From positions 167,996-231,995 of the forward strand of contig NZ_JADHDY010000005.1 of the NCBI RefSeq assembly GCF_016820535.1: a stretch of 64,000 nt of DNA. Reading direction: 5' to 3'. Positions 25,405 to 32,616 of the stretch are shown here, in pieces (the stretch's first letter is position 1; each line of letters begins with the position of its first letter). Origin of the DNA: Sporosarcina beigongshangi. Lineage in GTDB: Bacteria; Actinomycetota; Actinomycetes; Actinomycetales; Micrococcaceae. A model generated the notes under the pieces. That model was not told where the DNA came from. It saw nothing but the letters and a program-made list of their open reading frames with translations, and made no database searches. The translations under genes and the position numbers were made by a program.

Positions 25405-26721
25405 TTATGCTGTTTTGGCTGCGCGGAATCCGGCTTCGAGGTCCGCAACGATGTCCGCGATGTTCTCCAGGCCTACCGACAGGCGGACCAGGCCCGGCCG
25501 CACACCCGCCGCCAGCTGCTGCTCGGCTGATAGCTGGGCATGCGTGGTGGATGCGGGATGGATGACCAGGGACCGGACGTCGCCCAGGTTGGCCACGTGC
25601 GAGTGGAGCTCCAGTCCGTCGACAAAGCGCTTGCCGGCCTCGGCACCGCCCTTGATGTCGAAGGCGACGACCGCACCGGTGCCGTTGGGGCCGTACTTGC
25701 GGCCGCGCTCAAACCACGGGCTGGAGGGGATGCCGGAGTAGGCAACGGATTCAACGTTTTCGTTGTTTTCCAGCCATTCGGCCACTGCGACGGCGTTGCT
25801 GACGTGGCGCTCGACGCGCAAGCTCAGCGTCTCAATGCCCTGGGCGATGAGGAAGGCGTTGAACGGGGAAATGGCGGATCCGAGGTCGCGCAGCAGCTGC
25901 ACGCGGGCCTTGAGGATGTAGGCCAGGTTGGCGCCAAGGGCCGAGCCGACACCTAGGTCGCGGGCGTAGACGAGGCCGTTGTAGGTCTCGTCAGGGGTGT
26001 TAAAGCCCGGGAACTTCTCCGGGTTCGCAGCGAAGTCAAAGTTGCCGCTGTCCACGATGACGCCGCCGATGGCGGTGCCGTGCCCGCCCAGGTACTTGGT
26101 GGCGGAGTGGATGACAATGTCTGCACCCCACTCGATGGGGCGGATCAGGTACGGCGTGGCCAGGGTGTTGTCCACGATCAGCGGCACACCGGCTTCGTGG
26201 GCAATGGCGCTGATGTTTTCCAGGTCAAGCACATCCTGGCGCGGGTTCGAGACGGTCTCGCCGAAGAAGGCCTTGGTGTTCGGTTGGACTGCCGACCGCC
26301 ATTCGTCCAGGTTGTCGGGGTCGGAGACAAAGGTGACCTCGATGCCGAGCTTCTTCAGCGAGTGGGCCAACAGGTTGAACGTGCCGCCGTAGACGCTGGG
26401 GCTGGAGACGATGTGGTCCCCCGCCTCGGCGATGTTCAGGATGGCAAACGTGGTTGCGGCCTGCCCGGAGGCCAGCAGCAGCGCCCCGACACCGCCTTCG
26501 AGGTTGGCGACGCGCTGCTCGACGGCGTCCGTGGTGGGGTTGCCGATGCGGGTGTAGATGGGTTCCAGCTCGGCCAATGCGAAGCGGGCTGCGGCACTTT
26601 CCGCAGACGGGAACACAAAGGACGTTGTCTGGTAGATCGGCAGTGCACGGGCGCCGGTGGTGGCGTCGGGCTCCTGGCCTACGTGGATCTGGCGTGTTTC
26701 AAATGACCAACCGTTGCTCAT
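25405..26721 (-). CDS. metY: O-acetylhomoserine aminocarboxypropyltransferase (sulfhydrylase)
   Basis: A 438-residue PLP enzyme of the Cys/Met metabolism family that condenses O-acetylhomoserine with sulfide to homocysteine. Seen: FETRQIHVGQEPDATTGARA at the start, PIYQTTSFVF, YTRIGNPTTDAVEQRVANLE, the PLP-phosphate segment SGQAATTFA, and the Schiff-base lysine in VIHSATKYLGGHGTAIGG. The ATG has GAAGGAA upstream. It heads the metY-metX operon, and a SAM-IV riboswitch fills the leader. The length is that of MetY rather than the shorter MetB/MetC enzymes. Confidence 0.95.
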   Translation of the reverse strand: MSNGWSFETRQIHVGQEPDATTGARALPIYQTTSFVFPSAESAAARFALAELEPIYTRIGNPTTDAVEQRVANLEGGVGALLLASGQAATTFAILNIAEAGDHIVSSPSVYGGTFNLLAHSLKKLGIEVTFVSDPDNLDEWRSAVQPNTKAFFGETVSNPRQDVLDLENISAIAHEAGVPLIVDNTLATPYLIRPIEWGADIVIHSATKYLGGHGTAIGGVIVDSGNFDFAANPEKFPGFNTPDETYNGLVYARDLGVGSALGANLAYILKARVQLLRDLGSAISPFNAFLIAQGIETLSLRVERHVSNAVAVAEWLENNENVESVAYSGIPSSPWFERGRKYGPNGTGAVVAFDIKGGAEAGKRFVDGLELHSHVANLGDVRSLVIHPASTTHAQLSAEQQLAAGVRPGLVRLSVGLENIADIVADLEAGFRAAKTA

Positions 26722-26808
26722 GGCTGTGTTCCTTCGTACTAGAGGCCTGCAACTGTGAGCCTCCTGCGCAAGGTGCGTGGAGGGTCATCGTGCGAATGGC
26801 CCGCGCTT

Positions 26809-26914
26809 GCGCCGTGACCGGTTGGTCCGGCGCCTGGTCTTCACCCGGGGCACCCCACCGCGGAAGGAGGGTTGCCGGTCAGCTAGCCGGGGCTGTTCAC
26901 TGACACTCATGACC
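26809..26914 (-). ncRNA. SAM-IV riboswitch in the metY leader
   Basis: On the minus strand the leader reads GGTCATGAGTG (26914-26904), CAGCCCCGGCTAGCTG, CCGGCAACCCTCC, then GGTGGGGTGCCCCGGGTGA and closes with AGACC (26840-26836), which pairs with the opening GGTC. These are the conserved blocks of the actinobacterial SAM-IV aptamer, known to bind S-adenosylmethionine. A following hairpin, GCGCCG...CGGCGC with an inner GACC/GGTC stem at 26833-26809, completes the element or forms the expression platform. It ends about 90 nt before the metY start. High SAM is expected to lower metYX expression. Confidence 0.9.
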
Positions 26915-27125
26915 TGCATCCAGTCTGGGAGAATCCGCGTGCGCTTGCAAGATTATGACAGCTTTGTGACTTTTGGCGAACATCTGCTTGAAATTTCGGC
27001 GCAAAAGTGGCATGTAGCGAATTATTGATTCATGAACGACGCCGGTCGGCTCCGTTCCAGCGATTCCCACCTGCCGCCGTGGCCACCACGCGGGAGTGTT
27101 GGGCCGACGGGAGGCGTTCACCGGA

Positions 27126-27156
27126 GACGTCACCGCAAAGTTTTTGCGGTGACGTC
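27126..27156. repeat. Perfect 14-bp inverted repeat
   Basis: GACGTCACCGCAAA (27126-27139) and its exact complement (27143-27156) flank a 3-nt centre. It lies in the 450-bp gene-free stretch between the SAM-IV leader and the tex stop. There is no adjacent T-run, so a protein-binding site or structured transcript end are both possible. Confidence 0.6.
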
Positions 27157-27270
27157 AATCGGACACATAACGCGGGTTAAAGGCCGATTTACGCACCGGA
27201 GGTGCCCAAATGATCGGGTACAGCCGTGCCCGGGACCGTTGATTCGCTGATCCACCCCGGCACGCGACAC

Positions 27271-27354
27271 CGATCCCGCCTGTTCTGCCGTGAAATCCAG
27301 TCAGAAAAAGCGGGATCGGGATCATTTTTGAAGGTTGCGACTCATTTTTGAAGG
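27271..27354. repeat. Inverted repeat plus 13-bp direct repeat downstream of tex
   Basis: CGATCCCGC (27271-27279) pairs with GCGGGATCG (27310-27318), with a nested TTCTG/CAGAA pair inside. Immediately next, TCATTTTTGAAGG occurs twice, at 27322-27334 and 27342-27354, exactly 20 bp apart. The remainder of 26915-27370 holds no gene. Confidence 0.6.
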
Positions 27355-27370
27355 GGCACGCACGAAGTCC

Positions 27371-29896
27371 CTACGTCCCCAGGCCTGCCCGGCGCAAGGC
27401 CTCGGCCATGGCGGTGTTTGCGGGTTCCGGGGCGGAGGCGCGTGCGGGTCGGCCGGTACCCTGGCCCTGGCGCTGACCGCCGCCCTGCCCGCCGGCACCG
27501 CGCGGTCCCTGGCCCTGGCGCTGTCCTCCACCCTGCCCGCCGGCGCCGCGCGGACCCTGCCCGCGGCCGCGCCCGTCCGCACCGCCGCCCTGAGGTGAGG
27601 GGCGGCCGGCATTATGGGAGCCGGCGTCGGGCTTCCCGGCTGAAGGCTGACCGGCCTCGTCGTCGAGCCGCAAGGTGAGGGAGATGCGCTTGCGCTCCGG
27701 CTCCACCTCGAGGACCTTGACGCGCACCACCTGGCCGGACTTGACCACCGTGTGCGGATCGGAGACGAAGGAGTGGCTCATGGCGGAGACGTGGACCAGC
27801 CCGTCCTGGTGCACGCCAATGTCCACAAAGGCGCCAAACGCGGCGACATTGGACACGGTGCCCTCGAGGATCATGCCCGGACGCAGGTCGGTGATCTTTT
27901 CGATGCCGTCGGTGAACGTGGCGGTTTCAAAGCGGGGGCGGGGGTCGCGGCCGGGTTTCTGCAGCTCGGCGATGATGTCCGTGACGGTGGGCAGTCCAAA
28001 GTCGCCGTCCACAAAGTCGGCCGGGTTGACGGAGGCCACGGCCGAAACGCCGGCGGCAACCTCAGCCGGCTTTGCACCCGCAGCGACCAGGATCTTGCGT
28101 GCCACGCCATACGCCTCGGGGTGCACGCTCGAGGCGTCAAGAGGCTCCGCTCCCCCGGATATCCGCAGGAACCCGGCGCACTGTTCGAACGCCTTGGGGC
28201 CCAGCCGGGCCACCTTCAGCAGGTCCCGGCGCTTGGTGAAGGGGCCGTGTTCGTTCCGGTGGGCCACAATGTTTTCGCTCAGCAGGGCTCCTACGCCGGC
28301 CACCCTCGCCAGGAGCGCGGGCGAGGCCGTGTTGAGGTCCACGCCGACGGCATTGACGCAGTCCTCCACGACGGCGTCCAGAGAGCGGTCGAGCTTGGCG
28401 GGCGTGAGGTCGTGCTGGTACTGGCCCACGCCGATGGACTTGGGCTCGATCTTGACCAGTTCGGCCAGGGGATCCTGGAGGCGGCGGGCGATGGAGACGG
28501 CCCCGCGCAGGGACACGTCCATGCCGGGCAGCTCGGCGCCAGCCAGCGCCGATGCGGAGTAGACGGAGGCGCCGGCCTCGGAGACGACCAGCTTGCTGAC
28601 CTTACTCTCCGGGTTTTGCCGCTTGAGCTCGGCAACGAGTTCAGCGGCCAGTTTGTCCGTTTCACGGCTGGCCGTGCCGTTGCCGATGGCGACCAGCTCA
28701 ACGTTGTGCTTTTGGGCCAGGCGAACCAGTGTGGCGAGGGCTTCGTTCCAGCGCTTGGCAGGGGCGTGGGGGTAGATGGTGTCGGTGGCGGCGACCTTGC
28801 CGGTGCCGTCCACGACGGCCACCTTGGTGCCGGTGCGCAGTCCCGGGTCCAGTCCCAGGGTGGCACGGTTTCCGGCCGGGGCGGCCAACAGCACGTCGCG
28901 AAGGTTGGCCGCAAAGACGCGCACGGATTCCTCTTCTGCGCTCTGGAACAGCCGCACGCGCAGGTCCACGGAGAGGCGGGTCAGGATGCGGGTGCGCCAG
29001 GCGAGGCGGGCGCTGGTCATGAGCCAGGTGTCGGCGGCACGGCCGGACTCGGTGATCCCCAAGGAGTGGGCCACGGCGCCTTCGTAGGAGGCGCGCGCCT
29101 GGGCCTGGGCATCGGCGTCGCGGGTGTCGGCCTCCGCCAGGTCCAGCGTCAGGACACCTTCCTTTTCACCGCGCAGCAGCGCCAAAACCCGGTGGCTGGG
29201 CAGAGTGTGCGGGGGCTGGGCAAAATCAAAGTAGTCCTTGAACTTCTCGCCTTCGTTGTCCTTGCCGGTTTTGACGGAGGAACGGAGCCTGCCCGATTTC
29301 CACAGGCGCTCCCGCAGCTCCCCCACAAGGGCAGCATCCTGGCCGGCCCGTTCAATGAGGATGGCCCGGGCGCCGGCCAGTGCGTCGTCAGCGCTGGCCA
29401 CACCCCGGCCGGCATCAACAAAGGAGTCGGCCTCGACCGCGGGGAACTTGGACGGGTCAGCCAGCAGCGCATCAAGCAGCGGTTCCAGTCCCGCCTCACG
29501 GGCCGCGTCTGCCTTGGTCTTGCGGGTGGACTTGTACGGCAGGTACAGGTCCTCAAGTTCGGACTTGGTGGCAGCGCCTTCCACGGAGCGGCGGAGGCCT
29601 TCCGTCAACTTGCCGAGCCCGTGGATGGTTTCCAGCACCACCATGCGGCGGGCCTCAAGCTCGCGCAGGTACCGCAGCCGCTCCTCCAAGTCACGGAGCT
29701 GGGCATCATCCAGGGTCCCCGTGACTTCTTTCCTGTACCGGGCAATAAAGGGGACGCTGGCGCCGTCGTCCATCAGGCCAATGGCGGCGCGGACCTGGGC
29801 GGGGCGGACACCCAGTTCGGCGGCAATGGTGTTGATGATGCGCTCAGCCTGAACAGCGGCGGTGGGCAGGGTCAAGGGTGCAGAAGTCTCAGTCAC
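27371..29896 (-). CDS. tex: Tex-family S1 RNA-binding protein
   Basis: An 841-residue transcription accessory protein, homologous to Bordetella Tex and the core of Spt6. In order: helical Tex_N (SVPFIARYRKEVTGTLDDAQ near 49-68), the YqgF/RNase H-like domain (TLGLDPGLRTGTKVAVVDGTG), tandem helix-hairpin-helix repeats (VGVDLNTASPALLARVAGVG), and a C-terminal S1 domain (GMILEGTVSNVAAFGAFVDI). A tail of about 100 Gly/Arg/Gln-rich residues follows the S1 domain; it includes two identical 16-residue RGG-like units. Start is GTG at 29896. It is divergent from the VOC gene at 30009. Confidence 0.96.
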   Translation of the reverse strand: MTETSAPLTLPTAAVQAERIINTIAAELGVRPAQVRAAIGLMDDGASVPFIARYRKEVTGTLDDAQLRDLEERLRYLRELEARRMVVLETIHGLGKLTEGLRRSVEGAATKSELEDLYLPYKSTRKTKADAAREAGLEPLLDALLADPSKFPAVEADSFVDAGRGVASADDALAGARAILIERAGQDAALVGELRERLWKSGRLRSSVKTGKDNEGEKFKDYFDFAQPPHTLPSHRVLALLRGEKEGVLTLDLAEADTRDADAQAQARASYEGAVAHSLGITESGRAADTWLMTSARLAWRTRILTRLSVDLRVRLFQSAEEESVRVFAANLRDVLLAAPAGNRATLGLDPGLRTGTKVAVVDGTGKVAATDTIYPHAPAKRWNEALATLVRLAQKHNVELVAIGNGTASRETDKLAAELVAELKRQNPESKVSKLVVSEAGASVYSASALAGAELPGMDVSLRGAVSIARRLQDPLAELVKIEPKSIGVGQYQHDLTPAKLDRSLDAVVEDCVNAVGVDLNTASPALLARVAGVGALLSENIVAHRNEHGPFTKRRDLLKVARLGPKAFEQCAGFLRISGGAEPLDASSVHPEAYGVARKILVAAGAKPAEVAAGVSAVASVNPADFVDGDFGLPTVTDIIAELQKPGRDPRPRFETATFTDGIEKITDLRPGMILEGTVSNVAAFGAFVDIGVHQDGLVHVSAMSHSFVSDPHTVVKSGQVVRVKVLEVEPERKRISLTLRLDDEAGQPSAGKPDAGSHNAGRPSPQGGGADGRGRGQGPRGAGGQGGGQRQGQGPRGAGGQGGGQRQGQGTGRPARASAPEPANTAMAEALRRAGLGT
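27461..27556 (-). repeat. Two tandem 48-bp units in the 3' end of tex
   Basis: Copies 27461-27508 and 27509-27556 are near identical and encode two identical runs of the 16-residue unit GQGPRGAGGQGGGQRQ in the C-terminal RNA-binding-like tail. Confidence 0.85.
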
Positions 29897-29957
29897 GCCT
29901 CAATTCTGCCCCACGGGACAGACATCCGGCACGCAGGAGATCGGACGTCCCATGCGA

Positions 29958-29977
29958 CTTAGGTAACACTAAGTCGA
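29958..29977. promoter_or_regulatory. Palindromic operator between tex and the VOC gene
   Basis: GACTTAG and CTAAGTC are perfect 7-bp arms around GTAACA, 32 bp before the VOC ATG and 62 bp from the tex start. A dimeric regulator could act on either divergent gene. No cognate regulator is adjacent. Confidence 0.5.
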
Positions 29978-30008
29978 GTGATCTGCGTCAAAGTGCCAAG
30001 ATGAAGTC

Positions 30009-30647
30009 ATGCGAATGGACCATGTTTCTTATGCGAGTGAATCAGACGGATTGGCTGCCACCGCGGAGCGAATTGCGAGTGCCTTGGGGGTCAAGGCGGT
30101 GAAGGGCGGAATCCACCCGCGCTTCGGAACCCGCAACATGATCATCCCCCTCACAGACCACCACTACGTCGAAATTGTTGAGTGCCTGGACCACCCTGCG
30201 TCCGACAAGGCTCCCTTTGGCCAGGCCGTCAAGGCGCGGTCTTCCGCAGGCGGCGGTTGGATGGGCTGGTGCGTCGCCGTTGACGACCTCGCCCCCTTCG
30301 AGGAGCGCCTGGGCCGCAGCGCCGTCCCCGGCAACCGCAAGTTCCCCGACGGCCAGGAGCTGATCTGGCAGCAGATCGGCATCAAGGGCCTCATCGCGGA
30401 TCCGCAGGTTCCCTACATGCTCAAGTGGGAGGGCGACCCTGCCCTGCACCCGTCCCAGGCACGGCCCTCGACGGTCCGGCTGTCATCGCTGACCATCGCC
30501 GGCAGTGCCGAGCGCGTCACTGAATGGCTGGGCGAGCCGGTGGAAGCCCCCCTCGACGACGTTGCCGTGGAATGGATTGCCCCGCGCGGCACCCCGGGCA
30601 TCATGTCCGTGACGTTTGAGACGTCCAAGGGCCAGGTCACCATCTAG
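30009..30647 (+). CDS. VOC-family protein (glyoxalase-like domain)
   Basis: A 212-residue protein beginning MRMDHVSYASESDGLAATAE. The pattern HVSYA, GIHPRFGTRNMIIPL and DHHYVEIVECLDHP matches the glyoxalase-like group (PF13468) that often carries His/Glu ligands in HPRFGT and YVEIVE. The C-terminal half repeats the fold weakly. No catalytic assignment is possible. Two close ATGs (30009, 30015) are equally likely starts. It stands alone, bounded by the palindrome upstream and a strong hairpin downstream. Confidence 0.8.
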   Translation: MRMDHVSYASESDGLAATAERIASALGVKAVKGGIHPRFGTRNMIIPLTDHHYVEIVECLDHPASDKAPFGQAVKARSSAGGGWMGWCVAVDDLAPFEERLGRSAVPGNRKFPDGQELIWQQIGIKGLIADPQVPYMLKWEGDPALHPSQARPSTVRLSSLTIAGSAERVTEWLGEPVEAPLDDVAVEWIAPRGTPGIMSVTFETSKGQVTI

Positions 30648-30676
30648 TTCCGAGCCGATGGCCACAATTTCCATGC

Positions 30677-30719
30677 ACGACGGCGGCACCCACCTTTCTG
30701 AGGTGGGTGCCGCCGTCGT
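30677..30719. terminator. Long bidirectional terminator hairpin
   Basis: A 19-bp perfect stem, ACGACGGCGGCACCCACCT with its complement, around TTCTG. It separates two convergent genes (VOC and CPBP protease) and ends in a short T pair. Confidence 0.85.
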
Positions 30720-30745
30720 TGGTGTGGGTGGCGGGAAAGCCGGGC

Positions 30746-31633
30746 TCAGCCGCCGAAGCCCAGCAACGGACCCAGGGTAAACGCGGCAATGTCCACGAGT
30801 GCGTGCGCCACCACCAGCGGCGCCACCCGGCCCCACTTCTTGTACACCCAGCCAAACAGCAGTCCCATGGCAAAGTTGCCGATGAACGGCCCAAACCCCT
30901 GGTAGGCGTGGTAGCTGCCGCGCAGCACGGCCGCCAGGAAAATGGCGCTCCACCATCCCAGCCCAATCTTCTGCAGCCGCCCGAGGAGGTAGCCGTTGAG
31001 GACCACTTCCTCCAGCACGCCGGCGCGGATGGCCGAGAGCACCAGCACCGGAACAGTCCACCAGTACTGGTTTAGCGCGCTGGGAACGATCTCCGTGGTG
31101 ATGCCCAGCGCCCGCCCCGCCGCGTAGAGCCCCAGCGACGGCACGCCAATAATGACCAGCAGCCCGAGCGCCCCCAGGCCGTCGCGCACCGGATGCCGCC
31201 AGTCCAGGCCCATCCGCCGGAACACGGACTTCCCCGGCTCCGCCAGCAGGTAAAACACCAGCAACACGGGCACAAGCGAAAAGAAGACGCCCAGGATCTG
31301 GTACGTAAAATCAAACACTTCCCGGTTGTTCTGCACCGCATTCAACGTGGACGTGCCCTGCGAAATCGGCGCCTGGCTCATCTTGTCCAGCAGCGACACC
31401 ACCGAATACACCGCCGACTTCCCCAGCGAAAGCCCCAGCACCAGCAGCACCTCAAAAATAAGCCGCCGCCGTGACCGGCCTCCCCAGTCCTGAAGTTCGA
31501 CGGCGGTCCCCCCGCCTTGCGCTGTCGGCGGCACCGCGGCAGCCGCCCGGCCCGGCCCGGCACCAAGGGCGGCGGGGGCTGGGACGAATGGGGCGCCGTC
31601 GGGCCTGGAGCGCGGGGAAACTGGTTCAGTCAT
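30746..31633 (-). CDS. CPBP-family intramembrane metalloprotease
   Basis: A 295-residue membrane protein of the CAAX protease/bacteriocin-processing (Abi) family, with about seven or eight hydrophobic helices after a 55-residue Pro/Ala-rich N-terminus. The motif regions are present: RAGVLEEVVLNGYLLGRL (glutamate pair), FLAAVLRGSYHAYQG with His, and PLVVAHALVDIAAF with His. The usual EExxxR has Asn in place of Arg (EEVVLN), which is tolerated in part of the family. Start is uncertain among ATGs at 31633, 31642 and 31645; none has a good ribosome site. It is divergent from the phosphatase gene across a tandem repeat. Confidence 0.85.
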   Translation of the reverse strand: MTEPVSPRSRPDGAPFVPAPAALGAGPGRAAAAVPPTAQGGGTAVELQDWGGRSRRRLIFEVLLVLGLSLGKSAVYSVVSLLDKMSQAPISQGTSTLNAVQNNREVFDFTYQILGVFFSLVPVLLVFYLLAEPGKSVFRRMGLDWRHPVRDGLGALGLLVIIGVPSLGLYAAGRALGITTEIVPSALNQYWWTVPVLVLSAIRAGVLEEVVLNGYLLGRLQKIGLGWWSAIFLAAVLRGSYHAYQGFGPFIGNFAMGLLFGWVYKKWGRVAPLVVAHALVDIAAFTLGPLLGFGG

Positions 31634-31671
31634 ACTGCCCATCATGCCGCCCCGGGCGAGAATTCGCATGC

Positions 31672-31774
31672 GGGCCCACGCACCCGAGGGGCCCGGGCCG
31701 AGCTTGCGAGGTTTGGGAGGGTTGGGCCCACGCACCCGAGGGGCCCGGGCCGAGCTTGCGAGGTTTGGGAGGGT
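31672..31774. repeat. Perfect 51-bp tandem duplication, period 52
   Basis: Bases 31672-31722 recur exactly at 31724-31774, with one extra base between. Each unit contains the GC palindrome GGGCCCGGGCC and the stretch GAGCTTGCGAGGTTTGGGAG. It fills most of the gap between the divergent CPBP and phosphatase genes, so it doubles any promoter or operator it carries. Confidence 0.92.
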
Positions 31775-31794
31775 GTGGGGAATAGGCTCGTGGG

Positions 31795-32472
31795 ATGGGA
31801 GCGCCTCGACAGATCATCATGGTGCGGCACGGGCAGTCGGCCGCGAACGTTGACCAAACGTTGTACAACCGGATTCCGGACTACCGGATCCCGCTGACGG
31901 AGCTGGGCGTGGCTCAGGCGAAGGCGGCAGGCGAAAGGGTGCGGCGGCAGCTGGACGGGCAGAAGGTGCGCGTCTACGTTTCCCCGTACCTGCGCGCTTA
32001 CCAGACCCTGGAAGCCATGGACCTCGGCGGGCTGGTCGAGACGACCATGGAGGAACCGCGGCTGCGGGAGCAGGACTGGGCGAACTTTCAGAACCCCGTG
32101 GAGATCGCGGACCAGAAGGAGCTCCGCAACGCGTACGGGCATTTCTTCTACCGGTTCCGTGAGGGTGAATCCGGCTCGGACGTGTATGACAGGGTGTCGA
32201 GCTTCATGGAAACGCTGTTCCGGCAGTGGGCAAAGCCCGGCTACGCCCCGAACGCGCTATTTGTGACTCACGGGCTGACCATGCGGCTTTTTTGCATGCG
32301 CTGGTTCCACTGGTCGGTGGAGTACTTTGAGTCGCTGAACAACCCAGACAATGCGGAAACCCGGACGCTGCTGAAAACCGGCGACCGCTACAGCCTGGAC
32401 AGGCCCTTTGACCAGTGGACGCCGGCGCATCCGGGAACCACGGTGCTGGATGCGCCGGACCGCATCTGGTGA
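31795..32472 (+). CDS. Histidine phosphatase family protein
   Basis: A 225-residue phosphoglycerate-mutase-like phosphatase. The phosphohistidine motif MVRHGQSAAN is near residues 9-18, followed by the arginine in VYVSPYLRAYQTLEAM, the glutamate region RLREQDWANFQ and the second histidine in LFVTHGLTMRLF. A substrate is not evident; relatives act on phosphosugars, phospholipids or phosphoproteins. The ATG at 31795 lies just after the tandem repeat without a strong ribosome site. Confidence 0.9.
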   Translation: MGAPRQIIMVRHGQSAANVDQTLYNRIPDYRIPLTELGVAQAKAAGERVRRQLDGQKVRVYVSPYLRAYQTLEAMDLGGLVETTMEEPRLREQDWANFQNPVEIADQKELRNAYGHFFYRFREGESGSDVYDRVSSFMETLFRQWAKPGYAPNALFVTHGLTMRLFCMRWFHWSVEYFESLNNPDNAETRTLLKTGDRYSLDRPFDQWTPAHPGTTVLDAPDRIW

Positions 32473-32505
32473 CAGGCGCGTCTGGTGAGTTTCGCCAGGA
32501 AACCA

Positions 32506-32536
32506 TTGCGACACAATTCACTGCCCTAATTATAAA
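32506..32536 (+). promoter_or_regulatory. Candidate promoter of efeUOB
   Basis: TTGCGA (32506-32511) and TATAAA (32531-32536) in an AT-rich patch, spaced 19 bp. The spacing is long but the iron box directly downstream supports a promoter here. Confidence 0.4.
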
Positions 32537-32548
32537 TATTTGGGACTC

Positions 32549-32567
32549 TAAGGGTAGCCTTGCCTGA
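32549..32567 (+). promoter_or_regulatory. DtxR/IdeR-type iron box upstream of efeU
   Basis: TAAGGGTAGCCTTGCCTGA matches the DtxR/IdeR consensus TTAGGTTAGCCTAACCTAA at 14 of 19 positions, with the central TAGCCT intact. It lies 50 bp before the efeU ATG and just after the candidate -10 box, a position fit for iron-dependent repression. Confidence 0.75.
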
Positions 32568-32616
32568 GTGCCCGGGCGTTCCCGGTGTATTTCACTAGTT
32601 CATCGGCGGGGCATTC

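Noticed and set aside
27205..27240. Start of a serine recombinase (MIGYSRARDR resembles MIGYARVST)
   Set aside because: The frame stops after ten codons and nothing downstream continues the family in any frame.
27752..29962. A 736-codon plus-strand frame
   Set aside because: Antisense shadow of tex, Gly/Gln/His-rich with no motifs; the tex frame is complete and conserved.
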